Assembly (NCBI GenBank): GCA_963802375.1
Contig: CAWDIJ010000010.1
Coordinates: 682,001 to 746,000 of the forward strand
Length of the DNA stretch: 64,000 nt
Direction: 5' to 3'
Source of the DNA: JACDAN01 sp963802375
GTDB taxonomy: Bacteria > Actinomycetota > Thermoleophilia > Gaiellales > Gaiellaceae
The translations under genes were made by a program, and so were the position numbers. Under the pieces are notes generated by a model that saw nothing but the letters and a program-made list of their open reading frames with translations, ran no database searches and was not told the DNA's origin. Shown here in pieces: positions 56,625 through 64,000 of this stretch (position 1 is its first letter; the number at the start of each line of letters is the position of its first letter).

Positions 56625-57767
56625 CTAATAGCGCAGGATCGCGGCGATGCCGCCGACCGGCTGGAGAGCCGGCTGGTCGCGGAGGGCGAGGACCTGGCCG
56701 CCGTGTGCGAGGACCTGGTGGACGGCGAGGTCGAGACCTTCGTCGCGCTGCTCCATCTCCATCCCGTCGAACGGGCACCGCCCACCCTTGACGCTCACCC
56801 GGCCGCACGACGGACACTGGAACGCCGATTGCTCGACGCCCTCCTCGAACAGGAGGCACTCGACTCGACCGTCCGACGCCGACTCGAGCGTCGGCTCCCA
56901 GCCGGAGGCAGCGCGCCCGCTGCGGCCGGCCTCCTCCTTCCACCGCTCGACGAGCTCCGACTCGCGCTTGCGGTGCCACTTCTCGAGCACGGGCAGCGAC
57001 ACCTCGTAGAGCTCCGTCGGCGACGCGTGCGCCTCGGCGTTCGTCCAGCCGACAATCGCGTTCCGCGCATCGGCGGCGAGCGCGTCGGCGAACTCGCTCT
57101 TCAGCTCCTCCGGGCAGACGACGACGACGCGCGGGAACTGCAACCGCCGCAGCTGCCGCTCCAGCTCCGCGGCGACCGTCTTCAGATGTCTGTTTGCGAG
57201 CTCCTCGATGTGCCGCTGGTACCGAGACTGCGACCAGCCGCCCTGATCGTGCTGGCCCGGCTGTTCCTCCGAGAGGTCGGCGATCTGCTCCAGCCGTCCG
57301 GCGCGGAGCCGGTAGAGGAGCCCGAGCTCCCGCCCCACGTGGGCCACGACCGCGCCCTCGCCGCGCCCAACCAGCGGCACGAGCGGCGCGAGGTAGAGCT
57401 CACGGCCGACCTTGATGTCGTCGGGCACCGGCTCGCTGAGCGGCAGCGCCTCCCAGACGTTGTCGAGCCCCGCACAGAAGACCGCGAAGCCGTGGGCGCC
57501 GTCCCGATCGAACTCCTCGTTGAAGTAGTGCTTGATCCGCTCGAAGTCCTCGCGCAGACCGACACGCTGCTGGTGGGTCTGCTCGCCGCGGTTCGCGCCG
57601 TTCGACTTGGCGCCCTGGTCCACGAGGGAGTTGACGCGCGTCGCGGCGTCGCCGGCCGTCGGCGAGTTGCTCGGGTCGAGGTCCAGATAGAGGCTGATCG
57701 CGCAGCCCTTCGCCGCTCGGAAACCGGCGAGCTGCCGCAGCGTGTCCCAAGTCACGGAGCTGGCCAC
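56625..57767 (-). CDS. baeRF-family (Vms1/eRF1-like) protein
   Basis: A 380-residue member of the bacterial archaeo-eukaryotic release factor group. The N-terminal SLYLDLDPSNSP segment, the Vms1-type motif GGWSQSRYQRHIEE near residue 185, and an eRF1-domain-3/L7Ae-like C-terminus with a zinc-ribbon-like CPSCGRVSVKGGRCPFDG and an ending GGIAAILRY are visible. By analogy with Vms1, which cleaves peptidyl-tRNA on stalled ribosomes, a ribosome-rescue role has been proposed; it is not proven. GTG 57767 has TAGAAT ending 8 nt upstream. Confidence 0.82.
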   Translation of the reverse strand: MASSVTWDTLRQLAGFRAAKGCAISLYLDLDPSNSPTAGDAATRVNSLVDQGAKSNGANRGEQTHQQRVGLREDFERIKHYFNEEFDRDGAHGFAVFCAGLDNVWEALPLSEPVPDDIKVGRELYLAPLVPLVGRGEGAVVAHVGRELGLLYRLRAGRLEQIADLSEEQPGQHDQGGWSQSRYQRHIEELANRHLKTVAAELERQLRRLQFPRVVVVCPEELKSEFADALAADARNAIVGWTNAEAHASPTELYEVSLPVLEKWHRKRESELVERWKEEAGRSGRAASGWEPTLESASDGRVECLLFEEGVEQSAFQCPSCGRVSVKGGRCPFDGMEMEQRDEGLDLAVHQVLAHGGQVLALRDQPALQPVGGIAAILRY

Positions 57768-57787
57768 GGACCGCGATTCTAGGGGTA

Positions 57788-58303
57788 ATGAGGGTGTGGA
57801 CTGTGGGACACGGGACAAGGCCTGCCGAGGCGCTCATGGAGATGCTCGTACGGGCCAGAGTTCAAACGCTGGTGGACGTCCGGCGGTACCCCGGATCACG
57901 GCGTAATCCGCAGTACAACCGCGGCGCGCTCGAACGGTTTCTCGCCGAGTCCGGGATCGCGTACCGGCACGCCGAGGCGCTCGGCGGACGCCTGAGCGGC
58001 GAACCGGGAGCGGACCGGTTTGCCTGCATCCGCCAGCCCGCCTTCCGGAGCTACGCCGCCCGGATGGGGACCGACGAGTGGCAGGAGGCACTCTCCACGG
58101 CGCTCGACGAGCCCGGGCCGTGCTTCATGTGCGCCGAGACCCCGTGGACGAAGTGCCACCGGCGCTTCATTGCCGAACTCCTGGTCGCGCGCGGCCACGA
58201 CGTGCTGCACCTCTCGTCCCACGGCGTCGAGCCGCACCGCCTCGGAAACGAGGCACAGGCCCGCGACGGGCGCTTGTATCTGTGCGGCGAGCTCGTCGCC
58301 TAG
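57788..58303 (+). CDS. DUF488-family protein
   Basis: A 171-residue protein. VWTVGHGTRPAEALMEMLV, TLVDVRRYPGSRRNPQYN and CAETPWTKCHRRFIAELL are the DUF488 hallmarks; the two Cys in the last motif may bind metal. Function is unknown. ATG 57788 lies only 20 bp from the divergent baeRF start, so the two share a control region. Its stop is in CTAG 58300-58303, which also ends the convergent gene. Confidence 0.9.
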   Translation: MRVWTVGHGTRPAEALMEMLVRARVQTLVDVRRYPGSRRNPQYNRGALERFLAESGIAYRHAEALGGRLSGEPGADRFACIRQPAFRSYAARMGTDEWQEALSTALDEPGPCFMCAETPWTKCHRRFIAELLVARGHDVLHLSSHGVEPHRLGNEAQARDGRLYLCGELVA

Positions 58304-59007
58304 GAAGGAGTGACCCGCGTGAACCTCAGCGTCCAGCGGACGCGCTCGACGACCCTGCCCTCGTAGTCGCCCTCGATCGTGGTCTCCCGCATGGTGTTGC
58401 CGCTGATGAAGAAGCGCGGGACGTTGCGGGCGAACACGTCCGCCGCAGAGAGCGGGGCGTCTGCAAGCCTGAGATCCGTGCGCAGCGCGCGGATGTCGTC
58501 CGGTTCCTCGGGGCACGCACCGGGGAAGGCACGCGCGGCGGAGGCGCCCTGCAGCCGGGCGAAGCGAGCGAGGCCGGGGCGAGGCGTGGTCAGTCGGACG
58601 GTCGCCCCGCGGAAGGATGCGCTCCGCTGGGCACAGCGCTGCGGCTTGATCGACCGGGTGCAGAGCGGCCCGCGGAAATCGATCCGGAAAGAGCCGCTCT
58701 GGCTCGCGCTTCCGGCGATCGCCCGGACCAGCGAGGGCGAGATGCCGAGGGGCCTACCGCGGCCTCGAGAGGTGAAGGCGATCCGCGACTGCCGGCGGGC
58801 TCCGAGCGTCATCCGCCACTGTCCGTTGTGGGTCGTCACCTGGGTGCACTCGCCCTCGACCGTGCGCGTGATCGTCCAGTCCTTCGACAGCGTCCCCGTC
58901 AGGGTGACCTTGAACACGGCACGCTGCGGCGTCGCTGCGCCCGCGGCTCCCCATCCGAGCGAGACCACACAGATCAGAAGAATCCAAACCCCGTAGAACC
59001 GCAGCAC
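58300..59007 (-). CDS. hypothetical secreted protein
   Basis: A protein of ~235 residues with a cleavable signal (FYGVWILLICVVSLGWGAAGAA) and no further membrane segment. The mature part begins TPQRAVFKVTLTGTLSKDWT and looks all-beta, with four Cys (GECTQV, GPLCTRS, PQRCAQR, GACPEE) that may form two disulfides. It ends VVERVRWTLRFTRV. No family is recognised. GTG 59007 is preferred over TTG 59040, because it places the signal peptide normally. Confidence 0.68.
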   Translation of the reverse strand: MLRFYGVWILLICVVSLGWGAAGAATPQRAVFKVTLTGTLSKDWTITRTVEGECTQVTTHNGQWRMTLGARRQSRIAFTSRGRGRPLGISPSLVRAIAGSASQSGSFRIDFRGPLCTRSIKPQRCAQRSASFRGATVRLTTPRPGLARFARLQGASAARAFPGACPEEPDDIRALRTDLRLADAPLSAADVFARNVPRFFISGNTMRETTIEGDYEGRVVERVRWTLRFTRVTPS

Positions 59008-59080
59008 TACGCTCTGCAGATAAGCACAGGCATCGCACAAAAGGAAGTTTCGAGTCGTCCGCTTCGTTCAATACTGTTGA

Positions 59081-59099
59081 CGAGCCCTGTGCGGGCTCG
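59081..59099 (+). promoter_or_regulatory. 7-bp hairpin near the trxB transcription start
   Basis: CGAGCCC-TGTGC-GGGCTCG lies 20 nt before the trxB ATG. TACTGT (59072-59077) just upstream is a -10 candidate, so the repeat would straddle the start site. It may be a leader hairpin or an operator. Confidence 0.45.
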
Positions 59100-59119
59100 G
59101 CGCATGTCTGGAGGAGTTA

Positions 59120-60088
59120 ATGACTGAGAACGGGGTCCGCGACCTGATCATCATCGGGGGAGGCCCGGCCGGGTACACGGCCGCGCTCTACGCCGCCCGC
59201 GCGAACCTGGAGCCGCTGGTGATCGAGGGTTTCCAGTGGGGCGGCCAGCTGATGATCACGAGCGACGTCGAGAACTACCCGGGCTACGCGGAAGGCGTGC
59301 TAGGCCCGGAGATGATGAAGGACTTCCGGCGACAGGCCGAGCGGTTCGGCGCCGAGTTCCTCAGCGACGACGCTACGCGCGTCGACTTCTCCGAGCGGCC
59401 GTTTCGTGTCTGGGTCGGAGACGACGAGTACCGGTCCGAGGCCGTGATCGTCTCGACGGGCGCGAACGCTCGCCAGCTGGGGCTCGAGTCCGAGGTCGCC
59501 CTGCAGGGTCGAGGCGTCTCCTACTGCGCCGTGTGCGACGCGGCGTTCTTCCGCGAGCGGAACGTCGTGGTGGTCGGCGGCGGTGACTCGGCGATGGAGG
59601 AGGCCACCTTCCTCACGAAGTTCGCCACCAAGGTCACCGTGGTGCACCGGCGTGACGAGTTCCGCGCCTCGCAGATCATGGAGGACCGCGCCCGGGCCAA
59701 CGACAAGATCGAGTTCGTCACCAACGCGGTCGTCGACGAGGTGATCGGCGAGACCGGCGTCACGGCTGTGAAGATCCGCGACGTCAATACGGACGAGATC
59801 ACCGAGCTTCCCGCCGACGGGCTCTTCGTCGCCATCGGCCACGACCCGAACACGAAGCTCTTCGTGGACTGGCTCGACCTCGACGCCGGCGGCTACATCA
59901 TCACCAGGCCGGGCTCGACGGAGACGAACATCGAGGGCGTCTTCGCCGTCGGCGACGTTGTCGACCACGTGTACCGCCAGGCGGTCACGGCGGCCGGAAT
60001 GGGCTGCATGGGTGCGCTCGACGCAGAACGCTGGCTCGCCGCGCGCGAGGGGCACCTGGCCACCGCGCTCGCCGCGCCGCGCGAGTAG
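59120..60088 (+). CDS. trxB: thioredoxin-disulfide reductase
   Basis: A 322-residue low-molecular-weight TrxR that reduces thioredoxin with NADPH. FAD loop IIGGGPAGYTAALYAARA, redox motif CAVC in YCAVCDAAFF (CATC in E. coli), NADPH loop VVVVGGGDSAMEEA with the HRR-type VVHRRDEFRAS, and FAD motif EGVFAVGDVVDHVYRQAVTA are intact. GGAGGAG lies 5 nt before the ATG. It is the electron source for MsrA via thioredoxin. No trxA is adjacent. Convergent with nth, 6 bp apart. Confidence 0.96.
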   Translation: MTENGVRDLIIIGGGPAGYTAALYAARANLEPLVIEGFQWGGQLMITSDVENYPGYAEGVLGPEMMKDFRRQAERFGAEFLSDDATRVDFSERPFRVWVGDDEYRSEAVIVSTGANARQLGLESEVALQGRGVSYCAVCDAAFFRERNVVVVGGGDSAMEEATFLTKFATKVTVVHRRDEFRASQIMEDRARANDKIEFVTNAVVDEVIGETGVTAVKIRDVNTDEITELPADGLFVAIGHDPNTKLFVDWLDLDAGGYIITRPGSTETNIEGVFAVGDVVDHVYRQAVTAAGMGCMGALDAERWLAAREGHLATALAAPRE

Positions 60089-60094
60089 CAAGGG

Positions 60095-60763
60095 TCACAC
60101 TCGGCTCGACGGACAGAGGTCGTTCAGCACGCAGACCTCGCACCGCGGGTTGCGTGCGTCGCAGATCCTGCGGCCGTGCCAGATCAGGAGGTGCGGGAAG
60201 ATCCCCCAGGACTCACGTGGGACGAGCTTCTGGAGGTCGCGCTCGATCCTCACCGGGTCCTCCTGCTTCGTCAGGCCGAGGCGCTGGCAAAGCCGCCGGA
60301 CATGCGTGTCCACGACGACTCCCTGCGGCTCGCCCAGCTCGGCGGCGACGACGTTCGCCGTCTTGCGCGCCACACCCGGAAGTCGCAGCAGGTCTTCCAT
60401 GCGCCGCGGAACCTGGCCGTCGAACTCCTCGATCAGGACGCGCATCGTCCCGCGCAGCGACCTCGTCTTCTGCCGGTAGAAGCCGGTCGCGAAGATGTCG
60501 CGCTGGAGCTGCTCCTCGGGGACGGCCAGATAGTCCTCGGGCGTCCGGTACTTCTCGAACAGCCGCGCGGTGACCCGGTTCACGTTCACGTCCGTCGTCT
60601 GCGCGGAGAGCATCACGGACACGAGCAGCTCGAGCGGGCTCCGGAACCGAAGCGCGATCGCCGCGTCCGCATGCTCGGCTGTCAGCCGCTCGATGATCGG
60701 AAGGATTCGTGCCCGCTTCGGCCCGATCCGCTTGCGCGCCTCGCGGACGTAGCTGCGAGGCAC
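60095..60763 (-). CDS. nth: endonuclease III (base-excision repair)
   Basis: A 222-residue bifunctional DNA glycosylase/AP lyase for oxidised pyrimidines. LLRLPGVARKTANVV is the helix-hairpin-helix with the catalytic Lys, VDTHVRRLCQRLGL carries the catalytic Asp, and CDARNPRCEVCVLNDLC holds the four Cys of the 4Fe-4S cluster (C-x6/7-C-x2-C-x5-C). GTG 60763 overlaps the stop of the helicase-nuclease gene by one base (TAGTG), so the two repair genes are coupled. Confidence 0.96.
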   Translation of the reverse strand: MPRSYVREARKRIGPKRARILPIIERLTAEHADAAIALRFRSPLELLVSVMLSAQTTDVNVNRVTARLFEKYRTPEDYLAVPEEQLQRDIFATGFYRQKTRSLRGTMRVLIEEFDGQVPRRMEDLLRLPGVARKTANVVAAELGEPQGVVVDTHVRRLCQRLGLTKQEDPVRIERDLQKLVPRESWGIFPHLLIWHGRRICDARNPRCEVCVLNDLCPSSRV

Positions 60764-63700
60764 TACGCGAGGGCGGCGGCTGCTGCCGGCGGCCGTGCGT
60801 TCGGCAGCCCCGGGCCGGCGCAGACGAGATCGAGCGCCGGGCAGCCGTGGCAGACCTCACCCGGCGTCGGGCGGAAGTCGCCGGCGTTGATCCGGGCGAT
60901 CGCCTCGGAGAGCTCGGCCTCGAGCTCAGGCAGCTCGGAGCGGTCGAAGGTCCGCGAAACGACCGCGTCCGGCTGCTCGAGGAACTGATAGACGACCTCG
61001 ACCTCCTCCGCCCCGGCCCGGAAGCACGCGATCGCATAGACGAGGCGCTGCAGCGAGTAGCTCTCCTCGATGACCTCCTCGGGGCCCGCGTCTTCGAGCA
61101 CGTTGGTCTTGTAGTCGAGGACGAGGGCCCGGTCCCCGTCGCGATGCAACACGTCGAGCCTCCCGTGGAGGAGCACGCCGTCGTGCTCGAATGCGAACGG
61201 ACGCTCGACCTGAGCGCCGGGAAGCTTCGCGATTCGGCGGGCGAGCTCCGACTCGCAGTAGGCCGCTACGAAGCCCGCGATGCGCTCGAGCTCCTCGTCC
61301 GTCACTGCGGGGTACCACGAGCGCACGAGCTCGAGATCCGGCGGCGACGGCGCCGAGAGGTCGACGAGCTCGAGGAGCCGGTGCGCCGCGTCTCCGATCT
61401 CGGTCGCCGCGAGGCCCGTCGAGCCCGGTACGCGGCCGCTCTCGTCGCTCGGTCGCATGCCGACGACCCGCTCCGCGTAGTAGCGGTACGAGCACCGGTC
61501 GAAGAGCGAAAGCGCCGTGTATGAGAGCGTGCGGACGGCGTGGAGAGGCGGCGCCGGGATCTCCGCGAGCGGCGGAAGCTTCGGCGACGGAGGCGGCAGC
61601 GCTGCGGCGCCGTTGGCGGCGAAGAGCTCGAGCTGGCCGTCCTCGTCTGCGGCGGAGATGTCCTCGACGGCTTCCGGCTCGGGCGCGAACCGGTCGAGCC
61701 GGAGCACTAGCCGGGCGTTCTCGCGCTCGAGCTCGACCGGGCCGTCGGCGGCAGCCTCGAGCTCCTTGCCGGCGTCGAGTCGGGCGAGCGCCCACCCGAG
61801 CGGTGTCGACGCATCGGCCGTGCTGGCGGGATCGACTGCGCCCGAGACGATGAGCCGGTCGATCGCCCGGGTCATCGCGACGTAATAAAGGCGCAACCGC
61901 TCCGCGCGATCCTCCTCCACGCGCGTCCGCCGCACCTCGTCGTATCCGAAGACACCGCGCCGCTTGCTCGTGATGGGGTCGGCGACGCGGAACCCGAAGC
62001 GGCCGTCGGAGAGCGCGAGCAGCTCGTCAGGGCCGGGCGGCGGCCGGTCTCGACCGGCATCGGCCACGATCACCACCTTGAACTCGAGCCCCTTGGCCGA
62101 GTGGATGGTGAGGAGCCGGACGGCGTCGGCGCCCTCCTCCTCGGCGACAGCCTCGAGCTCCTTGGCGCCGACGGACTCCTGGTCGTGCATGAAGCGGAGG
62201 AAGCCTTCGATGTCGCGCCCGCGCAGCTCCTCGTACGCCCGCGCCAACCGCGCCAGCTTGCGGAGGTTCGCGTACCGCCGCCGGCCGTCCCAGTGGGCGA
62301 GCACCGCGAGGTCGTAGTCATGCTCGACGAGGATCTGCTCGCAGAGTCGCTCCAGCGAGAGCCTCGACGACGAGGCCGCGAGGCGCTCGTACCTCTGCTT
62401 GAACGCGCGCAGCAGACGCTCGTCGTCCGCGCCGACCTCTTCGGGAAAAGAACGCTCGAGCCCGGCGAAGATCGGGCGGCGTCCGGCGGCCCGCCGAAGC
62501 AGGAAGAGCGTGTCGTTCGAGACGCCGACGAACGGTGAGGCGAGCACGGAGACCAGCGCCTGGTCGTCGTACCGGTTCTGGAGCAGCCGCAGGTAGTTGA
62601 GGAGGTCGACGACCTGCTGCTGCCCGAAGTAGCCCCGGCCGGTGGCGCGGTAGGTCGGGATCGAGAGCGCGCGGAGCTCCTGCTCGTACCACTCGGCGTC
62701 CGTTCCCGCCGCGAAGAGCAGGACGATCTCGCCCGCGGTGGCGGCGCCGCTCTCGATCAGCTCACACACCCGGCCTGCGACGTTGCGCGCCTCCGCCCGC
62801 CGCCAGTGCGTGCCCGTGCCGGAGTAGGTCGACTTGTCGGTGACTAGCAGCTCGACGGGGTGGCCGAAGACCGGGTCCGGGAACTCACCGGACGCGGTCA
62901 GCTTCTGAAAGCCCTCGCCGAAGTCGCCGCGGAACAGGTAGTTGACGGCCTCGAGCACCTCGGGGCGGGAGCGATAGTTCTGGACGAGCGGCAGGCCGCC
63001 GCCCGCCGCCTTGCGCCGCTCGCGGAAGACGGCGACATCGGCGTGGCGGAACCCGTAGATCGACTGGAACTCGTCGCCGACGAAGAACACATCGCGCTCA
63101 CCCGGCGCGTCGGCGAGCAGGTCGATCAGGTCGCACTGGAGGCGATTCGTGTCCTGGAACTCGTCGACCATGATCGCCTTGAAGCGCAGCGCCTCACGCT
63201 CGCGGATCTCCTGGTTGTCGCGCAGTAGCGTTCGGGCGGCGAGCTGGAGGTCCTCGAAGTCCAGCGCCGACTCGCGGCGCTTTGCCGCGGCGTACGCCTC
63301 TGCAAAGCCGTTCAAGAGTTGCTGGAGGAGGTCCCTGTCTCGCATTGCGAGCTGGTCGAGCGCGCCCTGCTCGACCGCGACGCGAGCCTCCTCGTACGTG
63401 GCCGAACGCTCTCCGTGAGCGCGATGTGCCGAGAGGTCGAGCAGGTCATCTGTACGAGGCTGGCCGGCGACGGCGTGCAGGAGGGCCGCAGCGCTCCCCC
63501 GCTGGAGCTCGGTCGCCGACCCATCGTCGACCAGGCAGCGGGCCGCCTCGCGCAGCGCCTCGAGCCGCTCGTCAATCGGCGGGGTCTCGCCGAGCTCCAG
63601 GACGAGGCCCCGCCCCGCCGAGCGAAGCGTCTCGTAGATCCCGGTGATCATCCGACGGAGGCCGGCAGCTCCGTACGTCGTCAGCAGGCGCGCGCGCTCA

Positions 63701-64000
63701 TCGTCGTTTGGCGCGCAGAACGCGTCCAGAGCCTCGTCGAAGGCCTCGCTCGACAGGACAGAGGCCTGCGCGTCGTCGAGCTCGTGGAAGCGCGGGTCGA
63801 GCCCGGCCTCGAATGGCGACCCCTTCAGCAGCCGGTTGCAGAACCCGTGGATCGTCGAGATGTAGGCGCCGTCCAGGCTCCTCGCGAGATCGGCCCGGCC
63901 GCGGCGGCGGAGCTCGGCGCGGATCCGGGAGCGCAGCTCGCCCGCGGCCCGCTTCGTGTACGTGATGACGAGGATCGACTCGACGTCGAGCCCGCGGTCG
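60763..64000 (-). CDS. UvrD/Rep-type helicase fused to RecB-like Fe-S nuclease (5' end cut)
   Basis: At least 1079 residues; the N-terminus with Walker A lies beyond the right edge. Visible superfamily 1 motifs include VITYTKRAAGELRSRIR (Ia), DEFQDTNRLQ (II), VGDEFQSIYGFRHA (III), LVQNYRS (IV), TIHSAKGLEFKVVIVAD (V) and YVAMTRAIDRL (VI). The last ~270 residues are a PD-(D/E)XK nuclease (HGRLDVLHRDGDRALVLDYKT) with a 4-Cys cluster: one Cys in DRCSYRYYAERV and three in CHGCPALDLVC. This is the AddB/AdnA/Cas4-type Fe-S arrangement. It likely resects double-strand breaks. Confidence 0.9.
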   Translation of the reverse strand, partial: DRGLDVESILVITYTKRAAGELRSRIRAELRRRGRADLARSLDGAYISTIHGFCNRLLKGSPFEAGLDPRFHELDDAQASVLSSEAFDEALDAFCAPNDDERARLLTTYGAAGLRRMITGIYETLRSAGRGLVLELGETPPIDERLEALREAARCLVDDGSATELQRGSAAALLHAVAGQPRTDDLLDLSAHRAHGERSATYEEARVAVEQGALDQLAMRDRDLLQQLLNGFAEAYAAAKRRESALDFEDLQLAARTLLRDNQEIREREALRFKAIMVDEFQDTNRLQCDLIDLLADAPGERDVFFVGDEFQSIYGFRHADVAVFRERRKAAGGGLPLVQNYRSRPEVLEAVNYLFRGDFGEGFQKLTASGEFPDPVFGHPVELLVTDKSTYSGTGTHWRRAEARNVAGRVCELIESGAATAGEIVLLFAAGTDAEWYEQELRALSIPTYRATGRGYFGQQQVVDLLNYLRLLQNRYDDQALVSVLASPFVGVSNDTLFLLRRAAGRRPIFAGLERSFPEEVGADDERLLRAFKQRYERLAASSSRLSLERLCEQILVEHDYDLAVLAHWDGRRRYANLRKLARLARAYEELRGRDIEGFLRFMHDQESVGAKELEAVAEEEGADAVRLLTIHSAKGLEFKVVIVADAGRDRPPPGPDELLALSDGRFGFRVADPITSKRRGVFGYDEVRRTRVEEDRAERLRLYYVAMTRAIDRLIVSGAVDPASTADASTPLGWALARLDAGKELEAAADGPVELERENARLVLRLDRFAPEPEAVEDISAADEDGQLELFAANGAAALPPPSPKLPPLAEIPAPPLHAVRTLSYTALSLFDRCSYRYYAERVVGMRPSDESGRVPGSTGLAATEIGDAAHRLLELVDLSAPSPPDLELVRSWYPAVTDEELERIAGFVAAYCESELARRIAKLPGAQVERPFAFEHDGVLLHGRLDVLHRDGDRALVLDYKTNVLEDAGPEEVIEESYSLQRLVYAIACFRAGAEEVEVVYQFLEQPDAVVSRTFDRSELPELEAELSEAIARINAGDFRPTPGEVCHGCPALDLVCAGPGLPNARPPAAAAALA

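Noticed and set aside
56625..56800. GGQ tripeptide near the baeRF C-terminus as the eRF1 catalytic GGQ
   Set aside because: It lies in the last domain, not in the central domain where eRF1 has its loop. The likely functional motif is GGWSQ near residue 185.
1..64000. CRISPR array, phage module or toxin-antitoxin pair
   Set aside because: No spaced repeats, cas genes, structural phage proteins or recognisable toxin families were seen on either strand.

Overview
The window is about 64 kb of dense, high-GC bacterial chromosome. Several features point to an actinobacterium, probably of the Thermoleophilia (Gaiellales/Solirubrobacterales-like): an actinobacterial-type LexA box, many starts with no ribosome binding site placed just downstream of a TANNNT hexamer, two SnoaL-fused ECF sigma factors, an AcnA-type aconitase, a DnaQ/GIY-YIG fusion and a baeRF-family protein. 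The taxon is an inference. No phage, transposase, integrase or CRISPR array is visible.

Layout. 0-5 kb: a truncated typA back to back with a greA-like gene, then a two-domain VOC protein, a cyclic-nucleotide-binding protein and a MarR-controlled yceI/FMN-reductase pair. 5-14 kb: a heterodimeric ABC exporter, then a three-gene signalling operon in which an ammonium-transporter-like domain is fused to a GAF-PAS histidine kinase and followed by two response regulators, the second carrying a nucleotide cyclase. 14-22 kb: arsR-arsM, an MFS drug exporter, a STAS-VOC fusion, two paralogous ECF sigma factors around a cupin, a class II amidotransferase and an AI-2E-type permease. 22-28 kb: an SOS-type DnaQ/GIY-YIG nuclease, a GFA protein, a methyltransferase, a phytoene-desaturase-like flavoprotein and an inactive-looking alpha/beta hydrolase fused to a cyclase. 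28-35 kb: mostly poorly known small genes, one decayed gene, one apparently frameshifted gene, a SpoIIE phosphatase, a fatty-acid desaturase and an oxidoreductase pair. 35-43 kb: a cyclase-family hydrolase, a large secreted GH15 glucodextranase, a PAP2-type membrane enzyme, a cupin, a winged-helix protein and a methyltransferase. 43-47 kb: a PGM1-like ATP-grasp ligase and an SQR-like flavoprotein flanked by remnants of a solute-binding protein and a glycosyltransferase. 47-64 kb: mostly housekeeping genes (tRNA-fMet, msrA, ppx, CBS, gdhA, tRNA-Leu, rmuC, acnA, baeRF, trxB, nth and a UvrD/RecB-like helicase-nuclease running off the right edge).

Themes. Second-messenger signalling recurs: two class III cyclases and one cNMP-binding protein, with the Amt-kinase operon as a plausible ammonium input. 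Redox and stress functions (MsrA, TrxB, SQR-like, FMN reductase, ArsM, Nth) are common. At least eighteen genes start with a TANNNT hexamer 6-11 nt upstream and no Shine-Dalgarno sequence, which suggests leaderless mRNAs, while others have strong AAGGAGG-type sites. Four convergent pairs end in a shared CTAG that supplies the stop codon to both strands. Three gene remnants show recent decay.
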